Positions 62,839 to 64,000 of a stretch of DNA of 64,000 nucleotides are shown here, piece by piece. Both the position numbers and the translations under genes were made by a program. The notes below the pieces were generated by a model. It ran no database searches. It saw nothing but the letters and a program-made list of their open reading frames with translations, and had not been told where the DNA came from. How positions within the stretch are numbered: position 1 is the stretch's first letter; every line of letters starts with the position of its first letter. Source of the DNA: Bacteroidia bacterium (GTDB lineage Bacteria > Bacteroidota > Bacteroidia > Cytophagales > Cyclobacteriaceae); the NCBI GenBank assembly GCA_030426345.1, contig JAUHYU010000014.1, positions 1 through 64,000 on the forward strand. The letters run 5' to 3'.

Positions 62839-64000
62839 ATGAATTCAAATTTTTTCAAAAAATTTTTCGAATACATCATTTTTTCATTGGCCATCTTGTT
62901 GGCATTTCTTTTAATCTTCGAAAGATATTTGCAACTGCCCGAGTTGGTGAATTGGTTGGGACATTTCCACCCAGTAATCCTTCATTTTCCCATAGTATTA
63001 ATTTTTGTTACCATCATCCAGTATTGGAGAGGGGATAAATATATTTCACTTTATATCGGATTTACTACACTGTTTACCATTATTTCTGCAATGACCGGGC
63101 TTATTTTAAGTCTCGATGGCGGTGCAAAAGGGCAATTGATCCTCACACATCAATGGATGGGAATTGGCTGCGCGTTCCTTATGGTATGTTGGTATTTGAT
63201 CAATGAAAAACCAAATTTTTCAAAAATATATATCAAAATGATCCATGGAGGGTTGATGGTTTTGGTGGTGGTCACAGGGCATTTTGGAGGGATGATCACC
63301 CATGGCAAGGATTTTTTAACCTATGGAAAAGGCGAGGAAAAGGATGAGATTTCCATGCCCGACGATCCTATATTATATACACATATTGTGCAACCCATCC
63401 TGGACAAAAAGTGTGTCTCATGTCACAATGAAAATAAATCAAAAGGTGAGTTGCTTTTGACGGGTTTTGAAGGACTGGTAAAGGGTGGGGAATCCGGATC
63501 TGTCATAAACCAAGAAGATGTTGAAGCAAGTGAATTACTGCACCGCTTATTATTGCCAACGGATGACGAAGACCATATGCCACCAGAAGAAGAGGATCAG
63601 CTATCGCCCGATGAATTGCAAGTACTGCGATCATGGGTTGAATTAGGCGCAAACGACACTCTTAAATATAGCCAGCTCAACACTGAAGATCCTTTGTATG
63701 TCATCGTCCAGAGCAAAATAAAGGCGCAACAAACCAAGCAATGGAAGGACCTGCCGGAAGTATCGGACGACAAGATTGCAGACCTATCATCTGATTATTG
63801 CCACATCATGCGTATCTACAACCAGTCAAATGCTTTGCAAGTATTGGTGTTTCCAAATGCGGACTATAGTCCAAAAATGATCGAGGATTTAAAACCAATC
63901 GCTAAAAATATTATCGAACTGGATGTGAATAATCTGCCTTTGGGCGAAAAGGAATTAAAAACCATCAATAGCTTTTCGAATATCGAGCGACTAAATATGA
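62839..64000 (+). CDS. Membrane protein with DUF2231-like and c-cytochrome domains (3' end beyond window)
   Basis: The open frame runs from ATG 62839 to the edge without a stop (387 codons visible). Four or five membrane segments fill residues 10-165 with histidines in GHFHPVILHFPIVL near 42-55, like DUF2231. A heme motif CVSCHNENKSKGELLLTGF near 193-211 starts a Planctomycete-type cytochrome domain, ending around HMPPEEEDQLSPDELQVLRSW near 256. The visible tail (about 285-387) looks like leucine-rich-repeat starts (VLVFPNADYSPKMIEDL). It is the third gene of the operon. Its total length is unknown. Confidence 0.85.
   Translation, partial: MNSNFFKKFFEYIIFSLAILLAFLLIFERYLQLPELVNWLGHFHPVILHFPIVLIFVTIIQYWRGDKYISLYIGFTTLFTIISAMTGLILSLDGGAKGQLILTHQWMGIGCAFLMVCWYLINEKPNFSKIYIKMIHGGLMVLVVVTGHFGGMITHGKDFLTYGKGEEKDEISMPDDPILYTHIVQPILDKKCVSCHNENKSKGELLLTGFEGLVKGGESGSVINQEDVEASELLHRLLLPTDDEDHMPPEEEDQLSPDELQVLRSWVELGANDTLKYSQLNTEDPLYVIVQSKIKAQQTKQWKDLPEVSDDKIADLSSDYCHIMRIYNQSNALQVLVFPNADYSPKMIEDLKPIAKNIIELDVNNLPLGEKELKTINSFSNIERLNM

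Overview
The window looks like chromosomal DNA of a Bacteroidota bacterium, most likely a marine-type member of the Cytophagales. The evidence is a base composition of roughly 40% G+C by eye, -7 promoter elements of the TAnnTTTG type, almost no Shine-Dalgarno sequences, and families typical of the phylum: head GIN/DUF2807 and DUF4421 proteins, FdhF/YdeP, a DAHP synthase-chorismate mutase fusion, and many lipoproteins. No rRNA, tRNA, CRISPR array, prophage or insertion sequence was recognised. Most of the window is ordinary core metabolism.

Layout. 0-18 kb: MtfA-like peptidase, glycyl-tRNA synthetase, a stress protein/antiporter pair, exported proteins, threonine synthase (thrC), a TPM-TPM-LemA cluster, a CE15 glucuronoyl esterase, an aspartyl protease with PDZ domain, a DUF1080 protein, and thrB-thrA lying about 6.5 kb from thrC. 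18-21.8 kb: mazG diverging from a small membrane protein, glmM and a cysteine desulfurase. 21.8-24.9 kb: a small accessory region with a TPR protein, a DUF4421 protein and a HEPN-like protein. It is punctuated by three diverged copies of a 100-170 bp repeat, one carrying a vestige of the desulfurase 3' end. 25-34.5 kb: ferrochelatase, a glycosyltransferase, a DUF819 transporter, RlpA, isocitrate dehydrogenase and a shikimate cluster (DAHP synthase/chorismate mutase, aroB, aroA). 34.5-38 kb: an M42 peptidase and small stress-type membrane proteins. 38-43 kb: an A+T-rich exopolysaccharide cluster in which a stand-alone receiver overlaps a sugar transferase that itself carries a degenerate receiver domain. 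43.7-54 kb: pckA, thiL, an IscA-type protein, an FdhF-type oxidoreductase, purF and a membrane dipeptidase. 54-57.3 kb: a frameshifted DUF2911 gene and a redox group (FAD oxidoreductase, exported glutaredoxin-like lipoprotein, ferric-reductase-like membrane protein). 57.7-64 kb: an EEP-family phosphatase/nuclease and a Planctomycete-type c-cytochrome/DUF1501/DUF2231 operon that runs off the end.

The most unusual signals are non-coding or very small. (i) A short interspersed sequence (CATGGATTTT, a few variable bases, then ATGCTTTTTA) recurs in at least ten intergenic gaps, alongside an over-represented palindrome ATCCATGGAT that also occurs inside genes. (ii) A 45-codon reading frame before pckA carries a textbook double-glycine leader motif. 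(iii) A 23-codon aromatic-containing leader frame ends in TAATG overlapping the DAHP synthase start. (iv) A perfect 9-bp inverted repeat lies between two divergent envelope genes. (v) A repeat-bounded accessory region sits behind the cysteine desulfurase. None of these was tested by computation; all were read by eye.
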